Origin: Acanthacorydalis orientalis
Taxonomy: Eukaryota; Arthropoda; Insecta; Megaloptera; Corydalidae
Reading direction: 5' to 3'
Length of the DNA stretch: 64,000 nucleotides
Assembly: GCA_034766995.1 (NCBI GenBank)
Contig: CM068323.1
Location: forward strand, 20,568,112-20,632,111
Numbering within the stretch: position 1 is the stretch's first letter; each line of letters begins with the position of its first letter. A program made the position numbers and the translations under genes. Below, one piece after another: positions 62,800-64,000 of this stretch. The notes under the pieces were generated by a model. It did not search any database, was not told the DNA's origin, and saw nothing but the letters and a program-made list of their open reading frames with translations.

Positions 62800-63580
62800 A
62801 GTCGTTTATTTTTAAAATCAGTTTTATGATCAAATCAATAAATGATTTTAAAAATTGTATACTTTTATGAAATTGGTACATTATCTAAAATTGAAACTAT
62901 TTTTTTACTTAAATTATATAAATTTTATTTAGACTATTGACATTATTTTTATGCATTTTATTAAAATTTAAGTTTTTCTATATCAAATACAGTTAAATTT
63001 GAAATCTAAATGTGTTTAAAATCTTACAACTGAAATTATATAAATCACTGTTAGAAAAATATAAGGGAAATATAATTTAAATATTTGTGTTATAGTGTTT
63101 TAATATTTAGTAATTTCATATTGTTTTCAATATCTATTATTTGAATCAAAAGCATCAAAGTTTCATTTTCTATTTGATCATAAAACTATCTTGGGTTAAT
63201 GTGAGTTTATTTTCATATATTTTCCACTAATTATTCTAACTGAAAAAGTGAAAAACAGCAACAGTGTTTTATTTAAATGAAAAATATATGTAGATTTTCT
63301 TATCGAAGACAAAACATCTACAACTATTAAACGAGCGTGCATTTATACGAATGTACGTACATATGTTTATCAATATGTTTGTTTCTGTATATGGTTGTTG
63401 TATTTGCATGTTTGTTCACGAATAATCATAAATTACACTGTGGAATAAATTATTTGCAACTGAAATATCTCGTCAGGAAATCAATTGAAATACGAACGAT
63501 AATGAAATTCGACAAAACGTATAAATTAAAGCGGAGTCTATATAAATTAGACTAAATTAACTATTGCAGTAAATCGCGTT
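62800..63580. other. AT-rich noncoding DNA
   Basis: No gene seen. The plus-strand frame 63337-63555 (72 codons, GTG start) has no recognisable domain. Confidence 0.55.
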
Positions 63581-63589
63581 AAACTGAGT

Positions 63590-63800
63590 TCACTACGTTT
63601 GCAGCATGCTGATTTAACAGGCGCGGGCGTCCCGACGTCACTATAGGTTCAGTTTCTATAATCGGAACACATTTATTAGAGAACCTACGTCGACGTCTTG
63701 TATCAATATATCAGACAACAATAAATAAATACTATCTGACACTGTACTTCGTACTTTTGCTCGCCGATGTTACAAAAAGTGTGAAGAAATATGTGACACT
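63590..63800. other. Small CpG-rich island
   Basis: GC-richer with CAGGCGCGGGCGTCCCGACGTCAC around 63618-63641, which includes a GACGTCAC CRE-like site, and TACGTCGACGTC at 63687-63698. Possible regulatory module; the window ends shortly after. Confidence 0.25.
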
Positions 63801-64000
63801 TGAATAAATAGTTATTCGACTTGTGTGTGGCATCGTGTACGATCATGTTACGTTTTTAATATTTAAAATAATTGTCAACTAAAATCTTATCAACCACATT
63901 TACATTATAACGCGAATTCAAGGCTCATAAAAATATATTTCATAATTTTATTTATGGTTTGTTGTTACTAAATTTTTATAATTAGTTAAATTACTGAGGG

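Noticed and set aside
1..64000. Conserved insect microRNAs, rRNA, snRNA and intact tRNA
   Set aside because: I looked by eye for familiar mature sequences and folds and saw none; a covariance-model search would be decisive.

Overview
The window is eukaryotic, very A+T-rich and apparently intergenic or deep-intronic, most likely from an insect. Three things point that way: decayed mellifera-type mariner transposons, dozens of pure (TA)n arrays with short (TG)n or (GA)n tails, and CpG-rich islands a few hundred bases long set in AT-rich DNA. This is the look of a bee, ant or other hymenopteran gene desert, but the order is an inference. I recognise no intact protein-coding gene, rRNA or tRNA. 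The longest open frames are either translations of TA repeats (runs of Ile-Tyr) or chance frames in the CpG-rich islands.

Layout. 1-11 kb: AT-rich DNA with a CpG-rich island (1.9-2.45 kb), two adjacent perfect hairpins (2.54-2.65 kb), a second island (5.96-6.18 kb), a perfect inverted repeat (7.96 kb) and a compound TA/AATT minisatellite (9.36-9.65 kb). 11.9-12.5 kb: a 573-bp internally deleted mariner with both terminal inverted repeats, TA target duplications and a broken N-terminal transposase frame. 12.5-27 kb: islands at 12.5-13.1, 15.1-15.5, 18.7-19.1, 20.1-20.8 and 26.2-26.7 kb between TA arrays. 27-46 kb: a tandem duplication carrying TA+GA arrays (27.7-28.06 kb), hairpins, a 26-bp minisatellite, a dispersed repeat pair (36.9 and 37.7 kb) and more islands. 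46.7-49.8 kb: a 169-bp MITE, a CpG-rich island, a second deleted mariner holding the C-terminal transposase part, and a 54-bp retrotransposon tail with a 15-bp target-site duplication. 53.5-55.3 kb: an island, then about 3.5 copies of a 314-327-bp satellite broken by a probable hAT-type end. 57.8-60.6 kb: an 18-bp tandem repeat, the most CpG-rich island and a purine-biased, coding-like relic. 60.6-64 kb: AT-rich with small dyads and a last island.

There is no gene network to describe. The recurring CpG-rich islands, with at least nine CACGTG E-boxes across the window, are the best candidates for function (enhancers, untranslated exons or promoters of genes outside the window). The rest is transposon debris and simple repeats. 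I did not find a convincing new biological system. The most useful leads are the satellite/hAT junction, the island series and the newly delimited small mobile elements.
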